From assembly GCA_951213105.1 (NCBI GenBank), contig OX578138.1, positions 89,375,914 to 89,439,913 on the forward strand: a stretch of 64,000 bases of DNA, in the 5' to 3' direction. Every line of letters begins with the position of its first letter. Position 1 is the first letter of the stretch. Both the position numbers and the translations under genes were made by a program. Shown here one piece after another: positions 32,203 through 44,206 of this stretch. Origin of the DNA: Amaurobius ferox (Eukaryota; Arthropoda; Arachnida; Araneae; Amaurobiidae). The notes below the pieces were generated by a model. The model had not been told where the DNA came from, made no database searches, and worked only from the letters and a program-made list of their open reading frames with translations.

Positions 32203-33370
32203 AAAATCCGATAAAAATTAAAATGAGTAGAAAACGGAAATAAGCCCTAAAGACCTAAACTACAAATGCGAGATAAATAACATTTTAAATGAAATCTTTA
32301 GAGATTAGACCAATTCTTCTTTTGAAATCATCAACGTATCTCAAATCAGATGGAAGCGAAGTAAATAAATGTGGTTTAATGTGTTTTTCATTTTTTCCCA
32401 AAATCCCAAGGAATGGGCAAATTCCTTTTTCCCAATTTGTAATCCAAATTATATGTAAGCAATTTTTTTAAAGAATTTATATAGAAATTGATATACGCTT
32501 CAGCAAAAACATAAAAAGAGGGAAGAAAGTTTCAATATGTACTCACCTTATGAAAGCGCATCTGACTACTCAAAACTCAGAAAAGCAGTTTATCATCATC
32601 CTATTCGACCTATTTAGAAGCGGGTACAGGTCATATTTCTTGTTCAGATACACCGGCCATGTTAGAATCGCTAATAGTATTCTTCGGTTCAAGGAGTAAA
32701 TTTAAATCTGACTTGAGAACGGCAATACAATTAACCTGGTATAGACAGCACTTGTTTTCAACAGACTTGATCTGTTTTATTTGTTTGCGCATTAAATGAA
32801 GTTTGTGCATTAAATGAAGTTTGTGCATTAAATATGCACTAAAAAGTGGCATATTTTCAAAGTATGTTTGAAGTTTTAATTTAATATTTTGGTGGATATT
32901 TTTATGTTTTAATTTAGTGTAATGTTGATGTCATTTGTTTGTGTTTTAAATGGTGTTTGTAATGGCTTTAAGGAACTGCAAGAATTCACGTTTCTATTTT
33001 GCTACATATTTGGGGAGTTAGCGGTACATAAACTACGAAGAAATATTGCAGATTTCGTAAAAAAGTGCATATTTTTGAATGAAACATGGTGACTTGGAAG
33101 CCATGGGTACTGCAGATTTCATTTGTGTAGAAGAACATAAAATGCGGCCGAAGGGCCAATAAAATTATTTCTATATCAGAATTCCCATGGTATGGCGGAA
33201 ACCCATCAACCATTCTGACTGTTATTTCTATCCTATGAATGATACAGATTGTAATATGAAAAATAAAAATAAAATTTCATATCCTAATACACCATCAGCA
33301 ATGCGTCCAATGGAACATGCTCCTAAAATATTCGCGCCAACGCTTATACATTTTACGAGAACCACTCAGC
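32203..33370. other. Unassigned; includes a segment paralogous to 7.36-7.57 kb
   Basis: No gene recognised. About 32470-32680 matches the region near 7360-7570. TTTGTGCATTAAATGAAG is repeated three times (32788-32835), and a matching frame gives a short repeated peptide that is not likely to be real. Confidence 0.4.
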
Positions 33371-33374
33371 AGCG

Positions 33375-34510
33375 ATTCAAAAGAAGTTGTTGATGATTTT
33401 AGAAATGCCGAATACAAAGGACGTGGCCTACTTGAACTTTTTTTGCAGACTGATTTAAATAATTTGGTCAGAGATTTGAGTCTAAATAAAAGAATATACA
33501 GATCTGGTGGGTTCGTGACTAAGCAGAAAGTATGTGTTAGTCATTGCCACTTCTTATAGATATAAAGATATTTTTCTTAACTTTTCAGAGGAAGGCGATT
33601 TAGTACACTTTATCAATATTTCCGGACTGATAAGCACATTCAACATAAAGTATAAAGTCCCCGATTGGAGGCTGTTTAATCGATTCCTCAAAACGAAGCT
33701 TCAGAGTTGTGCTCCTCAATAATAACAATATGTACTCTTCAGTGCCAATAAGACTTTCTATGCATTTGAAAGAACAACGATAAGAAAATTTAGCCTTAAT
33801 TCTCAGTAAACTTAAGTACAGTGATCATAAAACACAGTTTGCGGTGATCTTAAAGTCATCGGATTTGGGGACAATAAAGTGAATACGCCAAATACCCTTG
33901 CTATTTGTGCTAGTGAGACAGCCGAGATCAGGAGCAATAGTAGATCAAAAAGAAATAGCTCTAAAGAATCCCATTGGAATCTAGAAGTAAAAATATGTTA
34001 TATAAACTTTGGTTGCTCATGAAAAATCCAGTAATCCCCGCTTCTGATAAAGTTGGAATTGGTGAACAATTTGTCAAAACTTTATTGACAGAATGTAATT
34101 TTGTTGGTCCAGACATTAAGAAACTTATGGAGATTTAACTCTTTGAAGAAAAATTGGAAATTGTTTAAAAAGAAGCTTGGAAAGTTTTTAAAGAGGTGGA
34201 AACCCCATTTTCGGGAAATCACTCTAAAATGATTGTGGAATACATGCTATAGAAATCCTTGGTTTTTCAATGCTCCAGGAGCTTAAAACTGCACTTCCTC
34301 AACTCTCACTTACGCTACATTTCTAAGAATAGGGTAGCTGTCAGCGAAGAGTAAGAGGAGCGATTTCACCATGACATCAAGGAGATAAAAAAGAGGTATC
34401 AGAAAAGATTAAATGTAAACCTGATGGCAGAATATTGCTGGATGTTGCACAGAGATGACCCAGAAAAAGAATGTCGTAGAAAAAGTTCAAAAAGAAGCTT
34501 TGAAAGATAA
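33375..34510 (+). pseudogene. Eroded pseudogene of a widespread arthropod transposon-associated protein
   Basis: Pieces in several plus-strand frames line up in order with a long protein that I know as a multi-copy 'uncharacterized' arthropod protein; I cannot name a domain for it. The pieces are DLNNLVRDLSLNK near 33455, FSEEGDLVHF near 33590, DWRLFNRFLKTKL near 33662, SVPIRLSMHLKEQR near 33739, GDLKVIGF near 33850, GPDIKKLM near 34110, VSEE-EERFHHDIKE near 34338 and MAEYCWMLHRDDPEK near 34423. At least ten stops and several frame changes interrupt it. The Tc3-like element lies 34 bases after its end. Function unknown; now clearly dead. Confidence 0.7.
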
Positions 34511-34543
34511 AAAAAAGCCACCACAAAGAAATATAACTATCTA

Positions 34544-36114
34544 CAGTGCGCGAAAAAAGTATAAGGACAAACGAAAACTCGCCGAATCTTGAAATCTTTT
34601 AGACGGAAATGTATGCAAATTTCTTAAGTAAAAATATTGGTAAAATTAAGTTCATTTTCATGTAAATTAGTTAAATTTTCCAAAAATAAATATATATAAA
34701 TTTACTTTATAAATTTTAAGCCCATATGATCTTGGAAAAAAATATAAGAGGGCAACTGTCTTTTCATCTAAAATTATAGTAAAATTTGCATATTTTGAAA
34801 GCAGAAAATGACCATTTCAAATATAAAGTCTGGGTTTCTAAATAAAATTCACACTTGCCTCATTTCTTCACGATTTTTGTACGATACCAAAAGGAACTCA
34901 TCTGCCTGACCTTGAAAAGGGGGAAATTCTTGCATTTAAAGAGTGTGAATTGAGTGGGCATGAAATTTTGAAAAAAAAATTAAAAGATCTAAAACTGTAG
35001 TTTATAATTTTCTAAAAAAATCTGAAATGTTTGGAATGAAAAAACGAACTGGAAGACCAGAAATTCTAACGCATCGACAGAAAAGAATGGTTGTAAGAGG
35101 AGCTTGCGAGAAAAAAGAAATTGCAAATGAAGTTAGAAGAAATTTGGGCTTACCATGTTCCAGATGAACAGTTCAAAATGTTTTGAATAAACATCGGAAT
35201 ATTTGGTATGGAAAGTTAATGTCATGTCCGCCTCTTAAAAAGGAACATAAGGAACGAAGACAGAATTTTTCAAAAAAATACATTTCTCTCGGTCCAAAAT
35301 GGATTGATGTAATCTTTTCGGACGGAAAGAAGTTCAGTCTTGATGGACCAGATGGTTTTCGCTATTTTTGGTATAATCTGCGTAAAACCAAATAAGTTTT
35401 TCCAAACGTCAATACGGTGGGGCACAGTAATTATTTGGGGCGCTTTTGCAGTACACAGAACCACTCCTATAGTCTTCATCAACTACAAAATGAACTCTGA
35501 CAAATTTATTGATATGTTGGGCAAACATTTGTTACCTGAGGCCCCACTAATAACTTCAGGAGACTATATTTTCCAACAGGATAACACTTCCATACACGTT
35601 TCTAAGAGTGCAAAACTCTGGCTTGAAGCTAATTCAGTAAATTTACTTGATTGCCAGGTCAGGAGTCCCGATCTCAATCCAATAGAAAATTTATGGGGGC
35701 CTTCTACCATGAGAAATTTATAAAAATGGCACACAATGTCAGTATAATTAGAATCTTGTGTTAAGCATCAAATAATCTTGGAAGAACATTTCCATAGACA
35801 CTTTAAAAGAACGTTCAAGATCAATGACCTCTCGGCTTATTCAAGTAATTGAGACAAAATGTTATTCTCTTGATTATTAAGAGAAATATTAAGTAATTTA
35901 GAACATATCCTTATACTTTTTTCTATATTTTATTTAGTGATAATCTTTATAAGGTCAACTTTTGTAAGGTTCATATTTGTTGCTTTATGTGTTGTAAATG
36001 TTATTGTATAATGTCATATTAGAGATCAGAAATATCAAAAATTAATTTTGATAAAGTGAAAATAAAGTATATTTTCATTCAATTATATGTTGTCCTTATT
36101 TTTTTTGCGCACTG
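34544..36114 (+). mobile_element. Tc1/mariner element, Tc3-like, 1.57 kb, complete ends
   Basis: The left end starts CAGTGCGCGAAAAAAGTATA and the right end, reverse-complemented, starts CAGTGCGCAAAAAAAATAAG. Both then read AGGACAA, so the inverted repeat is about 25-27 bases. TA flanks both sides (34542-34543 and 36115-36116), the Tc1/mariner target. Length is as expected for an autonomous element of this family. The transposase inside is broken, so this copy could move only with help from elsewhere. Confidence 0.95.
34893..35722 (+). pseudogene. Tc3-like transposase, disabled by stops and frameshifts
   Basis: The N-terminal part reads GTHLPDLEKGEILAFKE, a helix-turn-helix of the Tc3 type. 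A second DNA-binding part has KKRTGRPEILT. A TGA follows in SR*TVQNVL (near 35165). The catalytic domain has IFSDGKKFSLDGPDGF (first Asp), then a frameshift near 35395. It continues with TVIIWGAF, FQQDNTSIH (second Asp) and SPDLNPIENLWG (Glu). The DDE residues themselves are present; the frame breaks are what disable it. Another frame break lies between GHEILKKK and the next part (about 34980). Confidence 0.9.
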
Positions 36115-36116
36115 TA

Positions 36117-36305
36117 TCAGTACCACTTTTTATATTTAATTATGTTGCTTAAAATATTTTTCCAATGATTTCGTTTCAAAATGTTAACGGAAATTTTTAA
36201 AGCTAATATACGTAATGTAATGCGTTTTAAGCTATTTTGCTGTAATCCTGTATTTCATATTTTCCTCGGACCCATTTATGAAAAAACCTTTTTTGATAAA
36301 GAAAA
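36117..36305. other. Unassigned sequence next to the Tc3-like element
   Basis: Nothing recognised. Confidence 0.4.
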
Positions 36306-37810
36306 ATTGAACTTTTACTACAATTTAAGTATACAAATTATTACATTTTATTAGAACAATTTAATTATAAAATGTAATAAAATTTATTAGAAAAATATTT
36401 GAATGATACAATTCAGTATTAATTAAATTAATATAATACAAAATATTCAAATAGTTTTAGAAAAATGTATTAATTTTATACTATACTGCATGTTATGGCG
36501 CAGAGCCTGCGCAATTATCTGTTTATTGTTCTATTTTCAGCAACGATCAGTGTGTAAAGCTTTAAAAAGCATTAATTTATGAACGAATTTAAGAAGAAAT
36601 ATATTTCTTCTTTTTTTGTGCTTTATTAACGACAAATACGCTTAAGGGCACATACTGAGCACGACATATGTCTCTATATTTTTTTGTCGATTGCAATTTA
36701 GTGAAGTAATTTTCGAATAATATTCTGTTGTATATATATTTTTTCGAACTATACTTGGCCTAAAATGGGAATCTTTGAGCACTAATGATAAAGGATTAGA
36801 TGAAATTTCTCAAAAATATCAAAGGAAAATGCTTTGTCATTTAAAAATTCCTTTGCAAGATATTTTGACTTCTATGTAATTATTATAACAATGAAGAATT
36901 CTATGCAAATTTTGACATTTCTTCAAAACTGTACATGCCATTATGGTCTCTAATTTTTCTAATGTTTTCGATTTTTCCCAATTACCATTTATACAATTAT
37001 TCAATTTCTGATCAAGAAGTTATTTTTTTTTGCCATGGAGGATGGATTGATTGTAGATCAATATTTTTTTTTTAAATGCGAATTAAAATGTGAAAAATTT
37101 GCCCTTCAGATGGATATTTAAATTTACTAGCGAGACAAAATATTTTTATAACAGCGTTAGAACTGCTGTTCATACATATGCATAACTAACTGAGTCATAC
37201 TTCATAAAAATATTCCTGTCTGTCTTTACATGTTAGTCGAAAATGTATACGTAAAAAAATTGCTAGAAATTTAGAAAATATTTCTTAGTAATATTGGAAT
37301 TGACAATATCAAAAGAACAGTTTTGAAAGAATGTATGCCCTGGCAATTTTGTTGAGTCTTAAAAGTGCCATGATGTAAGTCCTTTATTTCATTATTATTG
37401 CAAGCAAAGTATTTAAAGCGTTTAATATGATTTTCTTATAGCAACAGAATACGTTTTTATATACCATGTTTATTATACGATCAAAATTATTCCCCTGTCA
37501 TTTGATACACTGTGCAGGTAGTATGTTACAAAATATTTGCAGATATATTGTTGGATATACATGTATTACCACAAAAAAGTATTTATAAAAAATCTTACTG
37601 AAAGTACTATATTCATTTCGATTTTCTAAAAATGTTTTGATTGACATCCTGCGAAATAAGTAGGATATTATTAAAATTGCATGAATTTAAAAAGCTAAAT
37701 AGAATTCATATGAAATATAATTTTGCAATGTTAGTAATCCTTATAATTAAACTTCTTTCAAAGTTTCGGTTTGACATGATTCTATCTCAAATAAATCGAT
37801 ATAATCAGAA
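36306..37810. repeat. Paralogue of the 3.5-5.7 kb block
   Basis: It matches 3540-5650 in order and orientation, with similarity by eye of perhaps 65-75 percent in the best parts. Best stretches are near 36470-36600 and 37350-37740. No gene is recognised; it may be an old dispersed repeat or a segmental duplication. Confidence 0.55.
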
Positions 37811-38536
37811 AAATCTGATGTGAACAGCACATGACTTTCCTTGCAGATTCCAATTTAATTTGCAATTTTTTATTTCATTATTTCATTATCCATTAAATCG
37901 TGTTTAATTGCTGAAAACAACATGGATGCTGTTTTGATATTATATAAAATTTGGCTTTTTATTGCATCTTCGTTTCGTTTGACAACGTAATTCAGTTTAA
38001 ATTTACCATGTCCTCAAAATTCCAAAATAAAAAATCGGAAATATATAGAAAACGGTTTATTCCACAGTCATGGGGCTAGTCTTAATCGCTTTGTCGCCAA
38101 AATTATCCTGAAGGACATATAAGTAATTAATATATTTCAAAACATTTAATTATTAATCTTCTTTCAAAGTTTCGATTTAACATCACTCTATCTCAAATAA
38201 ATCGATATAATCAGAAAAATCTGATATGCGCAGATCTGACTTTGCCTTCAGATTCAAATTCATTTTTTAATTTTTTTTCCATTATGCATTAAATGGAGTT
38301 TAATTGCGGAACGTAGCATGGATAGTTTCTTGATATTATGTCCAATTTTCCTTTTTATTGCATCTTCGTTTCATTTGGCAACTTAATTCAATTTATATTT
38401 ATGAGGTTCTCAAAATTCCAAAAAACAAAAGCCGAAAATATATCGAGTTCAACCTACAGTCATGGGGTTAGTCTTATTCGATTTGTTGTCAAAATTAACC
38501 TGAAGGATAAGTAATTCATTAATATATTAAAAAAAT
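37737..38536 (+). repeat. Tandem duplication of a family B-variant head with its flank
   Basis: The flank CTTCTTTCAAAGTTTCG and TCTCAAATAAATCGATATAA, followed by a family head, occurs at 37750-37830 and again at 38158-38232. The period is about 400 bases. The heads read TCTGATGTGAACAGCACATG (37814) and a degraded version at 38219. Both continue with GCATTAAAT-GTTTAATTGC and end in CATGGGG(C/T)TAGTCTTA. The second is cut by the family A copy at 38537. Confidence 0.8.
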
Positions 38537-39443
38537 TTGATGTGGGCAACACATGATTTTCCTTATATAATGTAATGAATTTACTACTTTTACAGTAAAA
38601 AAAATAGGTTTTTCTTATAGTAGATACTTGACAATATTTAAATATTTGACAATTAGTCGTCATTTTCATTGATTTAGCATCATTTTTATCCATTTGGCGA
38701 GATTTTCGTTAATTTGGCAACATTTCAAAAAGTCGCCAAGTTGGCGACATTCCGTCAAAATCGTCGCTAAAATCTCTCCAAGCGTTATGGACAAAGAAAT
38801 AAGTTATTCTTACAGCAGATAAATGACTATTGGCGATTAAATACAAAAGTATTATTCAAAGTGTCTTTTTTCATGAATGGAACGAGTTAGATCCACGAGA
38901 ATGATGTCACCCAATTTATCGCATAGTATTACATATGAAAAGTGAACATGTTTCTCAATAGGAAATATATTTTTTTTTATTTTATATGTCTTTTTGATAA
39001 TTTTTTTCAAAAATGTGCAATATCTCAAGAACGGTTCGTATTAGCGTTCTAAAATTTATGTCAATCGTTTTCTAATGAAAAATTATATAAGAAATGTCTA
39101 TTTGCGCAACTTTATTAGCGGTTTTGATTTTTTGACGATTTTTTCAAAATTTCACTCGAAAATTTAGGGGGTTCTGAACATTCGCTTGCATATAAAAACA
39201 ATAGGCTTCCAGCGTTTACGGATTGTGATTTTTGTACCAAATTTCGTTTGAATCGGTCCATTCGTTCGTCAGTTATCGTCTCCACAGAATCACTGACACA
39301 CACACACACGCACATATATCACTTCAAAACTGTTTGATTCGTGATCAGGGGTGCTTGAAACGTGCTCTACCGTCAAAACTCGAATTCGAATTTTCGACCC
39401 CCTCACAATACTTTCCTTATACATTATGTATATAAGGAAAGTA
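38537..39443 (+). mobile_element. Family A element, full ends (~0.9 kb)
   Basis: Head TTGATGTGGGCAACACATG, box cluster 38690-38785, CTCAAGAACGGTTCG near 39025, GAATCGGTCCATTCG near 39250, short ACAC tract 39294-39313, and tail hairpin to 39443. It has inserted into the A/T run of the family B-variant copy. Confidence 0.9.
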
Positions 39444-39780
39444 AAAATTTAGTCAATTTTATAAGATTTCGACTTTCTTTGAAGGACCATTTCACGATTA
39501 TACTTTTCGGTTATACTTTTTCGAATCATGTTAAAATCTAATCGGTATCGGGATAATTGTCATCCGTATCAGGATCATAATCTTATTTACTAAGTTTTAA
39601 GAAAGTTTATTGGATAGTATTTTAAGTACAGTGTAAATCGTCTTCATTTTCACAAAATTAAAAATTTAATATTTGAAGAATTGTTGACTTTAGTTTAATG
39701 GGGTAGATATTATTTCATTTTTCGTCAAAAATTACGTATAAAACAAACATTTAAGTGATATATTTGAGCGTATAAAGTAT
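39444..39780 (+). mobile_element. Diverged family B interior
   Basis: Contains CGAATCATGTTAAAATCTAA (like the GAATCGTACCAAAATCTAAT module), TAATGGGGTAGATATTATT, TTCGTCAAAAATTACGTATA and TATATTTGAGCGTATA, which is the order of the family B middle. No ends remain; family A copies flank it. Confidence 0.5.
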
Positions 39781-39910
39781 TACTTTCCTTATATACATAA
39801 TGTATGAGGAAAGTATTGGGACGGGGTCGAAAATTCGAATTCGAGTTTTCGACGGGAGAGCACGTTTCAAGCATCCTTGATCACGAATCAAACATTTTTA
39901 AAGTAATGTA

Positions 39911-39952
<42 letters not shown>

Positions 39953-40290
39953 AGTGTGCCTGTGGAGACGATAACTGACGAATGAATGGACCGATTCGAA
40001 CATTCATTCGTACCGATTTGGTACAAAAATCACAATCCGTAAACACTGGAAGCCTATTGCTTTTATACGCAATCGAATGTTCAGAACCCCCCTAAATTTT
40101 CGAATAAAATTTTGAAAAAGTCGTCAAAAAATCAAAACCCTTAATAAAGTTACGCAAATAGACATTTCTTATGTAATTTTTCATTAGAAAACGATTGGCA
40201 TAAATTTCAAAACGCTAACATGAACCGTTCTCGAGATATTACACATTTTTCAAAAAAATTATCAAAAAGTTATATAAAATAAAAAAAAAA
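39781..40290 (-). mobile_element. Family A element, 3' half
   Basis: Tail hairpin at 39781, a clean (TG)n tract at about 39914-39950, GACGAATGAATGGACCGATT with a small duplication of CATTCATTCG, then CTCGAGATATTACAC. It ends at the A-run where the next copy starts, so head-half sequence is missing. Confidence 0.88.
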
Positions 40291-40291
40291 A

Positions 40292-41091
40292 TCTGCTGTG
40301 GGCAGCACATGACTTTCCTTATATAATGTAATGAATTTACTGCTTTTACAGTAAAAAAATAGATTATTTTTTTAGTATATATTTATATTCTTTCCAAGAC
40401 GTTGAATTTTCGTCAATTAACCCTCATTTTCATTGATTTAACGTCATTTTTATCCATTTGGCGAGAATTTTGTTAATTTGGCAACATTAAAAATGTCGCT
40501 AAGTTGGCGACATTCCGCCAAATTCGTCGCCAAAATATCGCCAAGCGTTATGAACGGAGAAATAAGTTATTCTTACAGCAGATAAATGACTATTGGCGTT
40601 CAAATACAAAAGTATTACTCAAAGTATCTTTTCTCATGAATGGAACGAGCTAGATCCACGAGAATGATGTCACCAAATTCATTACATGATATTACATATG
40701 AAAAGTGAACATGTTTCTCAACAGTTAATATTTTTTTTTAATTTATGGGATTTTTTGATAAATTTATTTGAATAATGTGCAATATCTCGAGAGCGGTTCA
40801 TGCTAGCGTTCTAAAGGTTTTGTTAATTTGTTAATCGTTTTCTAAGGAAAAATTACATAATAAATGTCTATTTGCGTAACTTTATTAAAGGTTTTTATTT
40901 TTTGATGATTTTTTCAAAATTTCACTCGAAAATTTAAGGGGAGGGGGGTTCTGAATATTCGATTGCATTTAAAACAATAGGCTTCCAATATTCACGAATT
41001 GTGATTTTTGTATCAAATTTCATTCGATTCGCTCCATTCGTTCGTGAGATATCGTCTCCACAGACTCACTGACAGACACACACACACACGC

Positions 41092-41130
<39 letters not shown>

Positions 41131-41256
41131 TCACCTCAAAAATGTTTGATTCGTGATCAGGGATGCTTGAAACGTGCTCTCCCGTCGAAAACTCGAATTC
41201 GAATTTTCGACCACCTCACAATACTTTCCTTATACATTATGTATATAAGGAAAGTA
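40292..41256 (+). mobile_element. Family A element, full ends
   Basis: Head TCTGCTGTGGGCAGCACATG at 40292, box cluster 40455-40550, GGGGAGGGGGG run near 40938, AC tract 41077-41126, tail hairpin to 41256. It starts directly in the A-run of the preceding minus-strand copy. Confidence 0.92.
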
Positions 41257-42032
41257 TAAACACCGACAGCAAATAAACATTTGTAAGTCTATAAAAAAAA
41301 TAATAAAACACAAAAGAATTACAATAAATCATTTTTAAAACTTTTTAATGAAGAAAAAAATTTCGAAATCATCAGGCAGGCTATTGTATAATTTACAGAA
41401 ATTAAAGAAAAAACTTCTAAATTCATTGTAAAAATGAATTCCAATTTTTGTCTTCATTTATAATTTTTTCGACACATTACAATAGGTAGGACAAAGAAAC
41501 TAATGGAGCCAATTGCTTTAAACAAAAATATTCTACCCAAATTCTTTAGAAATCCATTCCCGCACCGAAAAGCCTGCAACGTCCATTGCACAAACAACAT
41601 CTAGATTGGTCTCCCATCCGATTGGACTCTGACAAAGTGAATCCGGTGTTCTTTGAACTCCAACATCAGCTAGGTTGGTCTCCAGCCGAACAGGACGCTC
41701 GACTCTAGTGAGTATGCAATGTAGTTGCATAACTTCAATATCATCATCTGACGGTCTCCAGCCGAAGAGGACGCTCGACTCTAGGGGGATAGAAGCTAAC
41801 TTAGAGCGGCTCCCCCCTAGATTGGTCTCCCTCTCCGATTGGACGCATCCTAGTGGATCAGAAATTGTAACTTTACGGTAAAGGATCAGATATGTTCTAC
41901 TGATTTGTGTATACATATGTATATATACATGTCTTCTATATATATGATATTTTTGTAATTATTTTTTAAAAATGGTAGATAAAACTGGTAGTAAGTTTAA
42001 ATCCAGAAATTTTATTTGTTACATTTGAAAAA
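41257..42032. other. Unassigned, with a GC-richer duplicated segment at 41567-41872
   Basis: Within 41567-41872, GGTCTCCAGCCGAA-AGGACGCTCGACTCTAG occurs twice (near 41676 and 41752). TAGATTGGTCTCCC with TCCGATTGGA also occurs twice (near 41602 and 41818). Overlapping frames exist on both strands (minus 127 codons, plus 68 codons); the minus frame gives a repeated ETNL motif. I do not recognise a protein. Above-background GC suggests a fragment of a gene or of another element. Confidence 0.4.
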
Positions 42033-43201
42033 TCTGATGACTTTCCCCGAAGACTCATATTCAAGCTCTCTTTACTGTTCAAAAGTTTAACACCTCAAAA
42101 TAACACGCGTAATTATTTAAAATTAAACTGTATTTTTACAGTTTTAATTCAATTATCGTTATATTAGCAACAGATTATTTTCAAAAGTGTTTTTGCGAAA
42201 ATGCGAAAGGAATAAAAGATCTCAAGAACGGTTAGTCTTAGAGTAATGGGGTTGGTCTTGTGCGTTTCATCTCCAAAAATTGCGTATAAAACAGGCATTT
42301 AATTGATATATTTGAGCATATGTAGTTTTTTATTTTAGATGTTAACATTTTTTGCTGGCCATTTCGCAAGAAAGGCAGGTTCTTTTTTTGTCGAATCGTA
42401 CGGAAATCTAATCAACACCAGGGTAACTCACAAGTGCCTTATCTACCAAATTTTGTGAAATTTTGTCTATTACTTTTTCAGTTAGAGTGGATACATACAT
42501 TGAACAGACAGACACACACACACGCACATAGACGTCAATCTAAAAACAATTCTTTCGTGTTCTAGAGGTCCGAAAACGTGCAGATCTGTTCAAAACTCGA
42601 GTTGCAATCTCGAGAACGGCTAGTCCTAGTGTAATGGGGTTGGTCTTATTCTTTTCTTCGCTAAAAATTGCGTAATAAACAAGCATTTAATAGTTGAGCA
42701 TACGCAGCTTTTAATTTTAGATTTTTGCGATTTTTGAGGGCCATTTTGAAAAAAAAGGCAGATTATTTTTTTTCGAATCCTACCAAAATCTAATCAGCAC
42801 CAGGGTGACTCACAAGTGACTCATCTACCGAATTTTGTGAAATTCGGTCCAGTAGTTTTTCAGTTAGAGTGGATACAAGCGCAAACCATTTCGCAAAAAA
42901 AGACGGGTTCTTTTATTCCGAATCGTACCCAAAACTAATCAGCACCAGATTCGCCCACAAGTGACTTACTTACTTAATTTTGTGAAATTCGGTCCATTAG
43001 TTTTTTAGTTAGAGTGGATACAAAATCTGCATAGACAGACAGACACACAGACAGATACACACACACAGACGTCACGCTAAAAATAGTTCTTTCGCATTCT
43101 AGATGTCTCGAAACGTTTAGATCCGTCGAAAACTCGAGTTGCGATTTTCGGCATGATTCCAGTACTTCCCCTATACATTACCATGTATTGCAGGGAAAGT
43201 A
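42033..43201 (+). mobile_element. Family B element, full length (~1.17 kb)
   Basis: It starts TCTGATGACTTTCCCCG, with the GGGCAGCACATG part of the usual head deleted. TCTTTACT and the AATAACA block follow. The module CTCAAGAACGGTTAGTCTTA is repeated as CTCGAGAACGGCTAGTCCTA, so the central part occurs about twice. GAATC-TACC-AAA-CTAATCAGCACC occurs three times. ACAGACAGACACACAG is near 43034, AGTTCTTTCGCATTCTAG near 43085, and the tail hairpin (TACTTCCCCTATACATTACC...TGCAGGGAAAGTA) ends at 43201. Confidence 0.88.
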
Positions 43202-43471
43202 AAAATCACAGTACAGGAAATCAAAGCAAAATCTTCAAACATATATTTAAAAAAAAAAAATTCAGGCAGAGCAAACAAATCATTAGTATTACAGCATAAA
43301 TTAAATAATGTATAAAATTTAAAAACAGAAAAGTTTTTCAAAAAATTGCGATTAAACTTAGCTGGAATGTGAAATAACATATGGCACCTTCAGCTAGGCT
43401 TGCTAGCATGAATATGGATGACATTTAAAAGTGCACCACAATCAATTTAATTGGTGAGTAATTTCTTAATA
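43202..43471. other. Unassigned sequence before a family C head
   Basis: Nothing recognised. Confidence 0.4.
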
Positions 43472-43580
43472 AACAAGAAAGATCAATCATGCATAAGCAT
43501 AAATTATGGAAACATTTCCAACTGAAATGCAATTTTATTATAAACATCTCTACACTGTGATGCATTCAGGGCTGATATAT
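43472..43580 (+). mobile_element. Family C head, cut by a family B insertion
   Basis: AACAAGAAAGATCAATCATG, then AAACATTTCCAACTGAAATG and GCTGATATAT, as in other heads. Family B starts exactly at the T/A-rich word where other copies continue. Confidence 0.85.
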
Positions 43581-44190
43581 TACTTTCCCTGCAATATATG
43601 GTAATATATAGGGAAAGTATTGGAATCACACGGGATCATACGGATCATACGGATCTACACGTTTCGAGACCTTTAGAATACGAAAAAACTATTTTTAGTG
43701 TGACGCCTGTGTGTGTGTCTGTCTGTCTGTGCAGATTTTGTATCCACTCTAACTAAAAAGCTATTGGACCGAATTTCATAAAATTTGGAAGTAAGTCACT
43801 TGGGGGCGAATCTGGTGCTGATTAGTTTTGGGTACGATTCAGGATAAAAGAACCCGCCTTTTTTTGCGAACTGGCCCGCAAAAGTTTGTATCCACTCTAG
43901 CTGAAAAACTAATAGACCGAATTTTACAAAATTCGGTAGATAAGTCACTCGTGGAACACTCTGGTGCTGATTAGATTATGGTACGATTCGGAAAAAATTA
44001 ACTTGCCTTTTTATGCAAAATAGCCAGCAAAAATCGCCAAAACCTAAAATTAAAAACTACGTATACTCAAATATATCCATTAAATGCTTATTTTATACGT
44101 AATTTTTAACGAAGAAAATAATAAGACCAACCCTATTACACTAGGACTAGCCGTTCTCGAGATATTTAAGTTTTTTCATATTTTCTCTAC
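43581..44190 (-). mobile_element. Family B element, 3' half
   Basis: Tail hairpin (TACTTTCCCTGCAATATATG...AGGGAAAGTA) at 43581, GATCATACGG duplicated, GTGTGTGTGTCTGTCTGTC near 43708, then two copies of the ATTGGACCGAATTTCA/ATAGACCGAATTTTAC module, and GGACTAGCCGTTCTCGAGAT near 44145. The head is missing; family A begins in the following A-run. Confidence 0.85.
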
Positions 44191-44206
44191 GTCACCTTTA
44201 AAAAAA

